Shown here: positions 36,228 to 48,949 of the stretch, piece after piece
How the letters are laid out: each line of letters begins with the position of its first letter
Position numbering within the stretch: the first letter of the stretch is position 1
Assembly: GCF_016808095.1 (NCBI RefSeq)
Contig: NC_068976.1
Span: 19,252,371-19,316,370, forward strand
From: Vigna angularis
Taxonomy: Eukaryota; Streptophyta; Magnoliopsida; Fabales; Fabaceae
Reading direction: 5' to 3'
Length of the DNA stretch: 64,000 nucleotides
Notes under the pieces: generated by a model
The model's database searches: none
What the model was told of the DNA's origin: nothing
What the model saw: the letters and a program-made list of their open reading frames with translations, nothing else
Translations under genes and position numbers: made by a program

Positions 36228-37190
36228 TCAAGGTTAGGTCATTATCTAGCACCCATCTATTTTCTTCTTTCAAAGTATTCAAATGTCGGTTAATTGAAGA
36301 AAAGAGACAGTCTTTCATGGCAAACCGCTAAAAGGTGTTTGTTTCGTATAAATTATGTTTTGAGGTTCTTAAGAATAATTATGTCTTGTTGGGCCATTTA
36401 ACGGTTGGATCGTTTCAATTAGCTTTGTAATTCTCTCTTGTTTCGAAAATTGTTTCTGCAGAAAAAACCGGGATAAAGTTAAAACGGAGTTGATGCTATG
36501 ACAGTGTTTTTAGAATTTGCTGATGGTGAAGGAAGAGAACTCCTGGTACATGTTGATAACAGCCGCGTTACTTCAACATATCTCTATTGTCTCTTTTATG
36601 ACATGTAACTTTAAGGCATTTAAATTTTCTAATTTTAATTTATTTTTCCTTGTACATTGATATGAAGTTTAAATTTACAATTTGAAAGAAATTATTCAGA
36701 TAAATTGCTTATGATAATTTGAAAAAAAATGGACCAGTTTGTTTGTCAGAAGTTTACAGCCTTACACGCATTAAACTAAATCAATAAATCAATATTATTT
36801 AATGATTTAGTAGCCAAATCCAATTTGGTTCATTTGCCATTCGATTTCAAAAGTTAAATTTCACTTAACTTATTACATGCAGGCGAGTTGAAAGGATGTG
36901 TCATTTAATTTTATAAAAAAAAAATACAATTTTTATTCTTTTTTAATATGAAAACTGAAACTAAATTTTAAATTATTAAACTAAATATGATAAGAAAATA
37001 TCATATTAATATACATGTAATAATCATTATATATATATATATATAATAGATTATCAATAAAATAAAATTTTAAATGTATAAATTATTGAGATTATTAAAC
37101 CATAAAATTTAACAAAAGGAGGAATAATTGTCAATAAACTTCTTATATGAATGAGATGAGTTAGATTGTAGTCTTTTTTTTTTAACCTAA
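36228..37190. other. Intergenic, AT-rich
   Basis: The first 400 bases are the likely 3' UTR of the 98-residue gene. The rest is AT-rich with a short TA run near 37030-37046. Nothing coding is seen. Confidence 0.5.
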
Positions 37191-37198
37191 TTATAAAT

Positions 37199-37990
37199 GG
37201 GTGTTGCTCCCTTTACCACCACCCCTCCTCCCTCCACCACCTCATTCATATTTTATCTTTTTCTTTATTTTTTCATTCCTATTTTACACTTAGTAAAATT
37301 TTAGGGTTAATATTTTTTAACCTCTATCCACTCCAATCATTTACATGTATCCAGCGACAACTCTCTTTCCTCTTTATCGTTCGTCCACTCATTATTTTAT
37401 TGTGCGCAATTGATCAACCGTTTAAACGGATGTTGACATCCGATGTATGCTCACATCCGTTTAAAGTTACATGTTTATTTTTATTAGTTTATTTTTTATA
37501 TTAATTTTGGAGATATTTTAATAATGTAATTTATATGTTTTGATGTATTATTTTTGAATATATTTTTGATGTATTTTAATAATGTATTTTTGAAGATCTT
37601 TATTGTTATTAGTTTATTTTTATATTTTTTTGTATTTTACAGTTATATATAATTAGTTTTTTGTTTTAATGTTTTTGTATAATATATATTTTTTATTCTT
37701 TAACAATTTATAATTATATAAAAAATTATTTATTAGTTTAATTATATGAAATATATAATTTTATTATATTAATATTTTTGTAATTAAAACAAATAGATAT
37801 GATAGTGTTGGGGAGTGGGAATCTGAAGAGAGAGAAGGAGAGTTGAGAGGTGGGGATGAGTAAAAAGTAAAAATGAGTAGAAAGATAATGTTTGAGTTTA
37901 AAGTAAATAAATAGGGTTAAAAGTAAAAAATGTTATTTTTGTAATTAAATTTCTTTTGGAGAAGTGGTGGTGATGGAGGGAGCAACACCC
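37199..37990. mobile_element. Non-autonomous DNA transposon (792 bp)
   Basis: The left end GGGTGTTGCTCCCTTTACCA and the right end, read inward, GGGTGTTGCTCCCTCCATCA match for the first 14 bases. A CCACCAC-rich stretch follows on both sides. The flanks are TTATAAAT (37191-37198) and TTATAAAA (37991-37998), an 8-bp duplication with one difference, as in hAT elements. A 9-bp (Mutator) reading is less good. The inside is AT-rich and non-coding, with an inverted repeat TTTAAACGGATGT (37421-37433) / ACATCCGTTTAAA (37453-37465). Confidence 0.72.
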
Positions 37991-38906
37991 TTATAAAAAT
38001 AGTCATGCCAATGAAAAGTAGTATGTAATATTTGGTGCTAAAATTTAAAAGTTGAAAAAAACAGAAAGAATAAAGTGGGAAAATAAAAAGCTCAAAGGAA
38101 ATTTTAGTTTTTTAAAATTTCAAAACTTAAAACTCAACTATAATAAACAGAGGCATAGCTTATTTAAAATATTCGTTTGTTAATTAATTTACATAATTAG
38201 TATTTAACTGTTGTACTAATTAGATTAATTCGCTCAAACTTCTCACTGACATATTTTAATTATCTGTGTTCTATTAATGTATATGTATAAAGGAGAAGAA
38301 TTACTTCTACAGATTTTTGTTTTTTTACAAAAATACATATTCGTGAAAAATGAAAGAAATCAAATAATATATATATATATATATATATATATTTCATTTA
38401 AAAAAATATATCTTTATTTTTTGCTATGTAATGGTAGTGGGATTCTACATTTAGTTATATTAAACAAAATTAAAGTTGAAATAAAATTTTACTTATAACT
38501 TACTACAGTGTGAGTCGAACTCTATTTAATAAAATTATTTTTTATAAAAAAGAAAAAATTGCATTCACTCCTATATCAAAGCTATATTTTAGTTTTCAAA
38601 AATTAAATTTGAATTCACTTATATATCATCATTTAGCTATATTGTTTAGTTGACAACTAGGGGTCTTCAACAAATTTAAAAAATTTCATTTACATATCAT
38701 AAGCTTGAAGAATTATATATTAAACACTACAGAAGATTTCTGAAGTGCAAAGTTTCAAGCTTATATTGAAGAAAAAATTAAGCATATAATATACATATAT
38801 ATGAATGCTTACATGAGATGTATAAGCAGCTCGGTGATTAAGTGATCAACAATTTGATAGTAGAAAAAAAAAATACTAACACTGTACCAAAATGTAATGT
38901 GTTAAT
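37991..38906. other. Intergenic, AT-rich, with TA microsatellite
   Basis: No gene is supported. A (TA)n run lies at about 38368-38392. The end of the interval carries the 3' UTR of the potassium channel gene. Confidence 0.5.
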
Positions 38907-40148
38907 CTAAGTTGAGTGAGCAAGTGTTATATCCGAAGGTGACAATGTACCAGAATCATCAACATCTAGCTGTTCAAACTCCTGCATCACAAGTGATATA
39001 TCTTCTTGACTAATCTTCCCCATCTCTTTCAGTTTATAAATAACAAATTCAGCAGCCCTATGAGAAAAAAAAACACGGATAAAAGTTAATGAAACCATGC
39101 TTTCATAATTAAACGTTGTTTTTGGCGAATTTGACCGAACAATCTCCGAGCTAACTGGGATCTCAGAGTGTTCGGCCAAATCCAGCAAGAACAATTATCC
39201 GGTAAGAACAATTATATAATAATATATGACTTTCAAAGAATGCTTAACTAACCCAACAGTTCCATCCTCATCAAGATCAGCAGCCTCCAAATCTAAATTG
39301 GTCACTTTCCTTGTAAGCACCCACTTCACAAGCTCCTTTTGTCTGATTTCGGTGTTTAGCTCAGCAATGTAGAGGAAAAACTGAGCCAAAGTAATAGTAC
39401 CTGTCAATATCCAAAACACGGCAAATATTCTTCCTGCTTGAGTTGAGAAGCTTTTGTCCCCATAACCAAGGGTTGTAATGGTAGAACAAACACAGTAGAA
39501 TGCATCGATAACATCCAATTTCTCAACAGTGACCAGAAAAATTGTCCCTGCAGTGAAGAGAACCAAAAGGAGGAAAAAGACTACAAAAAGTTTGTATCTT
39601 GTTTTATTGGTCTCAAGCTCCCTTAATATTCCAGTTGAATCAACTTTTTGGTGCACGTGCATAGCTTTAACTAGCAAAAGTTCCTGTTTCTCAACTAAGT
39701 AATCTGCTGCTTTGCTTACAGTCAATCCGATCAATGCCATCCCAGAGAAAACAAAGGCACATGCAAGTAGTTTTGTTAGGTGGCTATCTGGCACAAGATC
39801 TCCATATCCAACAGTGGTCATTGTAACAATTGTAAAGTACAAAGCATCAAGAATTCCATCTGTTTTCGTCCCCTTGATCTGGTCCCTGACAAGAAAGAAG
39901 ATTAAAGCACCTACACCTAAATATACTGCAAGGTAGATAGCCACTCTTTTATAATTTGGATGTAAATTCTGAAATATGGATGTTTTTGGATGAGTTGTTT
40001 CTTTGCATTGTGTCTCAGAAGGAACAAGATCGGTGTTAGGAGCACTTCTAGAGCGGTGTAACCTTCTCTTGTTTAAAAGCCGTTTAGCTTTTTGAGTCTC
40101 ATTCAGTGATCCTGACAGCAAGGGCTCCTTTACATTATTGTTGGTCAT
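38907..40148 (-). CDS. TPK1: Two-pore potassium channel, vacuolar TPK1 type
   Basis: Two exons, 39253-40148 and 38907-39057, join in phase to 348 residues. The protein is a tandem-pore K+ channel: in Arabidopsis TPK1 sits in the vacuolar membrane and releases K+ in response to Ca2+ and 14-3-3 binding. It has four membrane segments and two selectivity filters, TTVGYGD (GYGD 114-117) and TTLGYGD (228-231). The 14-3-3 site RSRSAP is at residues 32-37. Two C-terminal EF-hands follow: DLDEDGTVGAAE (291-302, split by the intron) and DVDDSGTLSPSD (330-341). The second ends in Asp instead of the usual Glu. Both GYGD filters make it a true K+ channel. The in-frame Met at 40187 lies upstream of a good acceptor (CTTGCAG), so I use MTNNN as start, with a 5' UTR intron to about 40960. 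Confidence 0.94.
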
Positions 40149-41396
40149 GATGTAGGAACCGATTCGGCTGCAAGACAGTCCAACCAAGCAACATCATGTT
40201 CAAGATTCAACTTTGCAAATTACGCCCTTAGATGCCAAACAGAATCCTAGAACAAACACAACTAATGAACAAGGGCTTCTTCTTTAGCTCTTAATTTCTC
40301 AATGTCCAATTCAAAACACTTCAAATTCTAATGAAAGCTATACAAGCTTCATCATATTTAACATTCCTACTAAGTTGTCAAAATAAAAAAGTCAACGAAG
40401 TTTGGTTCTGGAAGTAAATTCAATTTCATCTCAAGGATTTTACCCTCGGAAGTATTTTCCTCTGGCCAAGGGCAACCCTGTAAGCAAAAACAGTTCCCAG
40501 CAACAGTAACCCAAAATTACAAAAAACAAATCGGAGTTTATGCCTTAAAAATAACAACTTGCAAGAGCCTTTGAATATGGTTCAATATCACAACCTAAAG
40601 CCTAGTGATCTGAGTTGGGGCAACAATGAATACTTTAAGGTTGTTCATGCGAAAGATTTGTCCTGCGGTCCATTTCAAGGAGCATGAAATTTCCTCATTT
40701 CTAGAAACAAAAACAGTACAATTCAAGTTCAACCTAACACTCTCTTCACAGAGAAAACATTTGCAAAATTTACAGATCACAGATGACTAATCAACATCGA
40801 AAAGAGAACGAAAACGAAACCATTAAGCAGTGGCGATTCCAATGAAATAGGAACCGAACTTGAAGAAGAAAGGCACGTGGTGAACTAAGAATCGAAGAGC
40901 AAACAAAACCCATCATAACAACAACAAATGTAATTCATATTCCGAGGAAAGCTCTAACCTTTGAAGTGGTTTACTGTTGCTGGAGGAGATGAGATGAGAG
41001 TATGGAAAAGGCTTCTGAAAGCTTCTGATTCAGTGTTGAAGTGGATCTAATATCACTCATAAACCAATAGAATATCTGGTTTATTTATTTAGTAGTTGTT
41101 TGTTTGATTTTCAAAAGGGACAAAACAAAAAAGTCGCATGTATGTGGTCCACGCGGTAGTTTTCGTCAACTATATTTTGGCTTCTCTTTCAAGGCTGGTT
41201 ATAGATGTAAAGAAAAGGCGACATTGACATCAATTAAATTAGTTTTAATTTTTTTAATTTTTCTTTGTTTTCTTTTAATTTTTATTTATATATAAGAAAT
41301 AAATTTTAAGTTTAATTTATTAAAATTGGTATGTAAGATAATATTTATATTCATTCATATACTCTAAATTTTGATTTTATAATTATTTAATAATAC

Positions 41397-41457
<61 letters not shown>

Positions 41458-41491
41458 AATTTGAGGAGGGTTAAGAACAGAGGGGGAAAAA
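40149..41491. promoter_or_regulatory. TPK1 5' UTR intron and shared divergent promoter TPK1/SPO11-1
   Basis: On the minus strand a non-coding first exon seems to end at about 40959 (CAAAG|GTTAGAG), with acceptor CTTGCAG near 40170. Between the probable TPK1 leader (about 41040) and the SPO11-1 start (41492) only about 450 bp remain. This interval includes a long TA microsatellite at 41400-41456. Confidence 0.55.
41400..41456. repeat. (AT)n microsatellite upstream of SPO11-1
   Basis: About 28 AT units end 36 bp before the SPO11-1 start codon, in the likely leader or core promoter. Confidence 0.95.
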
Positions 41492-44400
41492 ATGGAGGGA
41501 AAGAGGAGGAGGTTACGAATGGAGTCACAAGGAGAGAGTGTGCTTCTTCTCACGAAAATCAAAGGTAACAAAAGCATTGAAATTCAGTTCCCGAAAGCCG
41601 AAAAAGTTGTTATTGACATTCACCTTGAGTATCGGTTGAAGAATTGTTCTCTCTGCATTGCCAGAATTCACTCGAGTTTTGCTCACAGACCTTACTAATG
41701 GACGCTCACCACTCATTCTCATCGATCGCTTCAGAAGCTACTGCGCCGTTCCCAACGCCAACTGGTTCCGTTCTAACTCCAACTAATCACCGTTTCACCT
41801 TTTCGTTTCTGACCTTTTTTTGCAATGCAGCTTTTGTGCCTCAGATTTGCCGTACGGAAAGGAAGCTCTCACACTCCGCACGAAATCCCGCGCGCACAGA
41901 CTAGGTCACTCTCGTTCTCATTTCATGACTTTGAATTATTGTGTATATTTCCTTTCGGCTATTCTTTAACTGTATACGCAATTACGAATACGAATTACGA
42001 GACTCTCTGTTTTGGATGGGTTCCGCTTTCAGTTGTCATGTTGAGGGTGATGCTGATTGTTCAGAAACTTTTGCAAGAGAACAAGCATAGCTCCAAGAGA
42101 GACATTTATTACACGTATCCTTCTTTATTTTTGGGTGAGTTTCGATTTGCTGGATGGATTGTATTCTTTCCTGTAACGTGAGAACCAAAAAATCGAGTCG
42201 AATAGTATTCATTTTCAGAACATACGGAGAAAGTTTGTCATTATTATGTATTATTGCAGTATCTCATCTTGAAACCAAATTGCCTTTGCTGATCACGAGT
42301 TTAGGACTCCCTAATTTATGGCTTCAACTGTCTTTCTCTTCTTCGTGTTTTGAGATCTTTATGCTCTGTGGATCTGGCTGTTATTATAAGTTGATGTTGC
42401 GTTAGAGTTCTAGGTTACCATTGACTAAAATACGGTTGTTGTTTCTCTACTTTTGCTTGGTCGAAATCAAGTTCCTTGGTTTTGCAAGTTTCATTTCTAC
42501 CCATACAATTGCCCTTGAATGCGAAAAAAAAAAGCTCAGATGTTTCTTGTGACAAAAGTTTGCAAAAATGTACCATAATTTTAGTTATACTCAGGTTCAA
42601 ATTATCACAATCTTGGATATTATGTTGTCGAAAAGCCAGTGCCAATACCTATTTAAAGTTTATGGAAAAGGTTTAACTTCTCATGACACTGGATTTTTTT
42701 CATGTATCTTTTTTTTTTTTTTTACAATGCAGATCAGTCAGTGGTGGACCAAGCAATTAATGATATATGTATTCTAATGCAGTGCAGTCGCCATAACCTT
42801 AATGTGGTAGTTTTCTGCTCTATCGTTACTTTTTTTGTCAATTTTCTTTTGGTTTGGCGAAAAAAACTTCTATTTGAGTTTCCGATATACTTGTTTTGCA
42901 ACTTATTTGATGTTAAAGACAAAAAGATCCACGTTTGAGATGCTTATACTTTTTTAATTTTCCCTTTTTAGGTTTCCGCAGGGAATGGGTACAGTATGAG
43001 ATCGCACTCAATCTTGGCAAATGCACTGTGTTGTCAGAATTTTCCTAATAATAATAGTAGTAGTGGTTTTATTTCCTCATGTAATAATATTTAATGAATG
43101 TGTCACTTTTTTGCATAAAAATAACATCTCGCCTCTGGCGCATCTAGAAAATAGAAATTGTTATGAAGTTCAAAGGACACGTATTTTTAATTACCTACTG
43201 CTTTAAAATTATGAGATCCCCTGTTTCATTGATTTTATAATTGATGATAGTGAGAAAATATGACTCCATTAACGTACAATAATGAGGCTAGCATTGGTTA
43301 TTTTTTTCTACTGCTGCTGTAGTAATGATTAATTAATTTTCTCGAAGCTGATAATTTTTGCCTTCTATTGAGATTTTCATATTATAATGACAAGTTTAAC
43401 TAGAAGGTGCTAAGACTTATGGATCAAGTTTGTTTATGCTGTAGGTTAACTATGGGCTGGATAAGGTTCTCTGAAGGAGAGAGGAAATTTGACTGCATTA
43501 GTTCTCCCAACAGTGTAAGTACTAAGAATGACCTGAATGAAGTAGTGGTTTTTACCATTTAAACTAAACGCAGACATTTGGCTTTTGTGCAGGTCCACCC
43601 CGTCCCCGTTCATGTTGAGGAAGTTAAAGGTATCCTTGTTTCCAGTTGAAAATACTGCAATTGTTCAGTTTCCTTCTTATAATTATATTTGGTACTTCAT
43701 ATTAAGTTAAAGTGCAAAGTGATTAGAATTGCGGAGAAACATTTCCTAACCTGATCATAGATATCATTAGTGTTGCACAATACATATTAGTTGTGGAGAA
43801 AGAATCAGGTAAACAAATGCTTTTGTTTTGGAGGAAAAGAGGAAAAAAAAACAGAAAATTCTATTGAAAAGACGGTCCATGTTGAACCCCACTTGCAGTT
43901 TTCCAAAGACTGGCAAACGACCAATTCTGCAATGTAAATCACTGTATTGTCATCACTGTAAGCAATCTTCTGAAGACACTAGTTTCTTTTGGAACAATAT
44001 TTCTTTGTTTGAATTCTATCTTTATACAGGGAAGAGGCTACCCAGATATTCCTACAAGAAGGTGTGAACTTTTTTTTTCATATGCTTATGATGTTATGCT
44101 ATCAAGCCATATGCCAACTGGGCTTTTCGTAAATCCTAGCAAATGTGTTTGTTTGTGCGCAAAGTTAGGAACTTACATGCTTAATATATCTCTGATTATA
44201 TTCATTTTGTATACTAACAGGTTTTTGCGGCTTCTGGTAGAGAATTTGCGCCTGCCTGTTTATTGCTTGGTAGATTGTGATCCCTATGGCTTTGACATTC
44301 TAACCACTTACAGATTTGGTTCGATGGTCAGTATTTGTTAGTTTATCAATTGAGAAATACATCAACATGATTATAATTTTAAGGATCTGATTATCAAATT

Positions 44401-44982
44401 ATAGGATCATTGAGTGGATTGAATCTATCTCTGTAATGGCGTAGTTGAAGTTTCATATCCTACCTAACTAATCTATTTCTCTGGATTATGTTAGCAAATG
44501 GCTTATGACACGAAACATCTTCGCGTCCCAGAGATACGCTGGCTTGGAGCTTTTCCTTCAGATTCCGAGAGATATTTTGTTCCAAAGCAGTGTATCCTTC
44601 CTTTGACTGCTGAGGGTAAATAAGATATTACTTGTAGTGCGTAAGATTGACCTGGTTGCCCATCTGATCTACTAATACAGTGCTCTCAATATTCCTTCTA
44701 GACAAAAGAAAAGTTGAAGCCATGTTACTTAGATGCTACCTTCAAAGGGAGGTACCACAATGGAGGTATTGATTACTTACAGTCCATGTCCTTGGCCTTC
44801 TTTTCCAAACGGATTGAGATTGTATGCTGCGTGTCTTGCCTTGTTGCTTGTGAAGGTTGGAGCTAAAGCTGATGCTCCAAAAGGGAGTAAAGTTTGAGAT
44901 TGAAGCCTTATCTGCGCACGCACTTTCATTCTTGTCCGATTCTTACATCCCATCTAAAATTGAGCATAAATTGATCATGTAG
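41492..44982 (+). CDS. SPO11-1: Meiotic recombination protein SPO11-1
   Basis: This is the topoisomerase VI A-like protein that makes meiotic DNA double-strand breaks by a tyrosine transesterification. I read 15 exons: 41492-41564, 41665-41764, 41831-41904, 42033-42134, 42733-42806, 42972-42988, 43445-43514, 43593-43629, 43761-43808, 43899-43957, 44030-44061, 44221-44326, 44495-44615, 44702-44765 and 44856-44982. They join in phase to 367 residues, near the Arabidopsis length. The catalytic Tyr lies in SKRDIYYTYPS (Tyr108/109). Toprim metal-binding residues are Glu195 (LVVEKES) and Asp247/Asp249 (VDCDPYG). ITGRGYPD, PSDSERY and the C-terminal FEIEALSAHALSFLSD also match SPO11-1, not SPO11-2. 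Exon 6 is only 17 nt. In-frame stops seen in unspliced sequence fall inside introns. Confidence 0.95.
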
Positions 44983-47900
44983 CATGTTGATCTTTCATGT
45001 GTCAAGTTCTACACTAGCAACTGGATGAGGGCATGATCAGTACATGCATTTATTACAGTTTCTGGAAGATTAAGGCTCCCTAAACGATTTATTGCAGAAA
45101 TATTTAGAATTGGTTCGAAATTTTCTTTCGAGAAAGTTTCTAGAACTGTGAACACAGAATGTTTCTAGAAGTTTATATTTTAATTTTCAAAATGCCTTCT
45201 GGAAATACTTGCTTTTGAAGGTTCGGCCCTATAAGAATTTTGGAAAGCCTAACCAGCTTGGGAGAACCGACACTAAAGCCGCCATATACTGAACCGACAA
45301 TACTTACTAAAAAAGCCTATGCAAATTGCATTGCATATATGATAGAGAAAAAAACAAAAGTTAAGGTGTGCTTGGTTTTCATCATGTGACGACAGCACAC
45401 CCATGGCATGCCATTTTTTTTTATTTCCTTTTTAATGAAATTTTATCCATTCAATGAGCATCTTTAATGTGATTTTTTATTTTGAGATCTTATCCTCTCT
45501 TTCAGTTAATCGTGAGTTTACTTCAAACGAGATTTTGTGGAAAAAAAAATATTATATTTTTATTTCAAGTGAAGATATTATAAAAATGCTCTACTATACT
45601 ATATAAAATTAAAGATATTTATTTTTTATAATATATAACATCGAAATTTATCTATATAGTTTTAGTTGCAACTAAAACAAAATTGATATATACACTTATT
45701 TAATTATTTTTTATTAAACTTAAAGTGTAATTTGATTATTTTTTATTGAGTTTATATTAATTTTTTTATTGAATATTCAACATTTTATATTTTTCATGAG
45801 TTTCAGTTTTTTTTTTCAAATGACCTGATTATTATCATATTTCATCATTTTTTTTTATTTGTTTAACATGTGTTAAGAAATTTAATAAATAATAATATTA
45901 TGATTAATGAATTAATAATTAATTTTTATTATTCTCCTTGTAATCGCGAGCAGGTTAATCTCGCATTTTTACGCAGAGACAAGTAAAAGAATTAAACTAC
46001 ACATGTTCAATCAAAAACTATAATAATTTTGAATAGTTAATAAACAAAAAGTTTAAATTAAGCCTCAATTGAAAATATTAAGAGAGATTTCCTATATGGT
46101 TAAACCTTAAAAATATTACGCTTAAAAGATAAGCACTTGAGCATTTCTTAATCAGTTATCCGAAGTAGGAGGCACTTTTCCTCTTGGATTTATATACATG
46201 TATTTACTTTCAAGTACATTATTGATATAAAATCAGTGATGTAATCAATTGCAAGCATACAGCTCCCATTTCTCATTCTCAGCATGAAATTAACTCTATT
46301 TTCAAGGGCCTAAGGCACCGAATTAGAAGACCCCACTTCATTATTTTGAATGTAGTTATATATGCATTATTGATATTGAATGGACAATCTTATGCACTGT
46401 CCCCATCAATGTGATTTATGCATACAATTTCCTACCCTTAGTTTTATACATCAAGAGCCATCAATAATTCATCTCAGATGCACCCTTGCCACATGCATAC
46501 ACAATCACCTTCCCTTTTGATGCAACAATGTTACATTTGTACCCTTTTATTCTTTATCTTGGATTTCCTTTCTTTCTATTATTGCCTTTCTTATGCATGC
46601 ATGAACTATAGTACCCTGTGGGAGGATGTCAAGAAGACTTCACTACTGTCATGTAGTTTTTATTGTCTGATGAGAGTTAGTCCCACCTTCCTACCATGAC
46701 AGAAGAGAAATATCAAACAAAAACTTTCACTTTCGAGGTTGACTTCACTTTGGTGGGGAGGATCCACATGGAACATAAACTCATTTAATGATAATCCACT
46801 TAAGAGAAACTGAAAATGAAACGCACATAGTTTTCTGCATAATCAATGTAATGACATTTATGATTTCTTGGCCATATGTACACCATTCACGTAAATAATT
46901 GACACGCATCCTTGACTCGCTTTCAGAGATAAAAACAAAAGTCTCTCATTATATTTGATTTTATGAATTCTAAATAGATTAACAATATTCATCTAAGATA
47001 AGATTTCCGTACATTATGCTATGCCCTCTTGTCTTTGTTCATGAATTGGTGTTTTATAATTGATCCTAGAAAAAATCCTTGCCCTTTAGGACCATTTTTC
47101 TCCTGGTCCTTGGCTCCTCCCATAGAAATCAAAAGAGATAGACAGTAAGGAGGGACAACACACACAGATCTCTACACTAATAAGATATTATCTATTTTAG
47201 ATCAGAATCTTACAGATTTGTTTTTGATACCACTCCAAAAATTAAGAAGTACATGTCCCTTTATTATTTTATCTTATGTAGAACTTTGTTTAACATAGAC
47301 AACAATACTGAAGTTGTAACATGGCCCAATGGTTTTGACTCTGTGAAGGGTCCAGAAAATAGCTAGTGTTGTGTTAAACTTACATTTTTTGTTTACCATT
47401 TTATGCAGAAAGTGGTACTGCAGATGTTGTGTAAGATCATTTTGTTGGGATGAGAAATTTGATTTCAGTTTTGTGTAAGATCATTTTGTTGGGACAAGTG
47501 AACTACTTTAACAATTCTTTGAACCTGAAAGAACTGAGTCAATTATTGATATTTCATGGGCCATTCAGATTTTATATTTATGAAAGTTCACTTTCACTAG
47601 GCTGTTCTAGGTTGGGCGCATGCAATCATTGACTTGCATTTGCTACTAGCCACTTTGAGAGACCTATAACCGTACTCAGGTCAATCTTTCTGATGTATAA
47701 AAAGTAAATTTTCCGTGTTTGATGGAAGTGAAAAGAATAATAACAAAAGGACATCCGTTATAGATAATAACAGTTCTAAAGTACTGCACATGCATGCAAG
47801 TAACTGCAAAATCTGGTTTTTAGCAGAGTAACATACTTTTAACTTTGCATAGCTTCCACAGTTACAAAAAGTGTTATTGCTAAATTGATACGAATGATCA

Positions 47901-48949
47901 TAATTTTAACATTACTGGAGCATGTAAAAGATGGTCTTTTGACAGAAATTTACAGTGATAGTAAGTAAATTATAGTGTTGATGCTTTTTATGCATACACA
48001 TCTTGTATTATTAGCAATCTTTTGAAGTAAAAAAAGAAGTAAAGAGAAAGTGTACTGTAATCAGTAATTCTCTCCATCACCTTCTACCTTCTACTAACAC
48101 AGATTGGTTGTATTCAAGTATGGAAAAAAGCCTCTAACAAACAAAATATAGATAAATAAAAAGAATAAGAATAAGATCGTACCATGTTTGTACTTTAAGT
48201 TTATGGGAATAATATCTATATATTATTTTTCTCAGCAATCAGTGAGTAACCAACCTTTTGGCTGAGCTGATTTCTGATGGTACAATTTGCTGTCTGGCTA
48301 ATTCAATCACAAATCCATTTTCAATTATTTAGAATACTGTTGAACAATAGAGAACGACCACAGTTCAACAGGCTTTCTTACCACTTGTTGGCCAGACAAT
48401 GATATAAACACTGATAACAGACAACTAATTAAACATGTTGCTATAAACATAGTACTGACATTCTTCTTAATATGAATCTCTGGTCTTAAATCACTTGTCT
48501 GTTTGCATTCATATCACTAATCTTTTCTTTAATAAAACAATAGGAACTATCACATCTACTCTGCATTAATTCTCTTTAGCACGTGAAACAACTCTAAGTA
48601 CTTCTGCTATCAATCATGTGATGTGAGTTGTCTCATAATAAAAGATTGTTTCCTTTTCACCCAATTAAGATCATATCCTATATTCCAGAATACAACATTG
48701 TCCAAATTTATTTCTATTCTGGTGTATCACATCATATTGTTAAATCCTATGGCTTCATTTTAAACAAGAAATTCATGTTCAGAGCTTGCTCTTTGGTGAG
48801 ATCAAGCATAAGAAGAGATATAATAGTGCAAAATTTCAGGAGATTATATATTACATACAACTACAGCTGAAAAGGATAAAGACCTCACAAATGATAACTA
48901 GGCCTCCCTAAGAATGAAAAGAAGAAGAACACTGTTGTTTGTTACTAAG
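44983..48949. other. Large intergenic region without a supported gene
   Basis: No coding gene, RNA gene or complete transposon could be supported in about 4 kb. The first part is the SPO11-1 3' UTR. About 45540-46100 is AT-rich. A 24-bp direct repeat (TTGTGTAAGATCATTTTGTT...) occurs at about 47424 and 47471. Confidence 0.5.

Noticed and set aside
40149..40187. Upstream in-frame Met for TPK1 at 40187
   Set aside because: It precedes a good splice acceptor (CTTGCAG), so it is probably inside the 5' UTR intron; TPK proteins start MTxNxxKEPLL-like.
41492..41904. SPO11-1 5' region looked like a broken pseudogene with in-frame stops
   Set aside because: The stops fall within two introns (41565-41664 and a 66-bp intron 41765-41830). 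After splicing, EFTRVLLTDLTNGRSP and CASDLPYGKEALTL align well with SPO11-1 and the frame is open to the end.
45105..45130. GGTTCGAAA, resembling a tRNA T-loop
   Set aside because: No matching acceptor stem or A-box lies at the right distance.
46478..46699. Short open frame in the large gap after SPO11-1
   Set aside because: It has no domain, no signal and no conserved feature; it is expected by chance in 4 kb of DNA.
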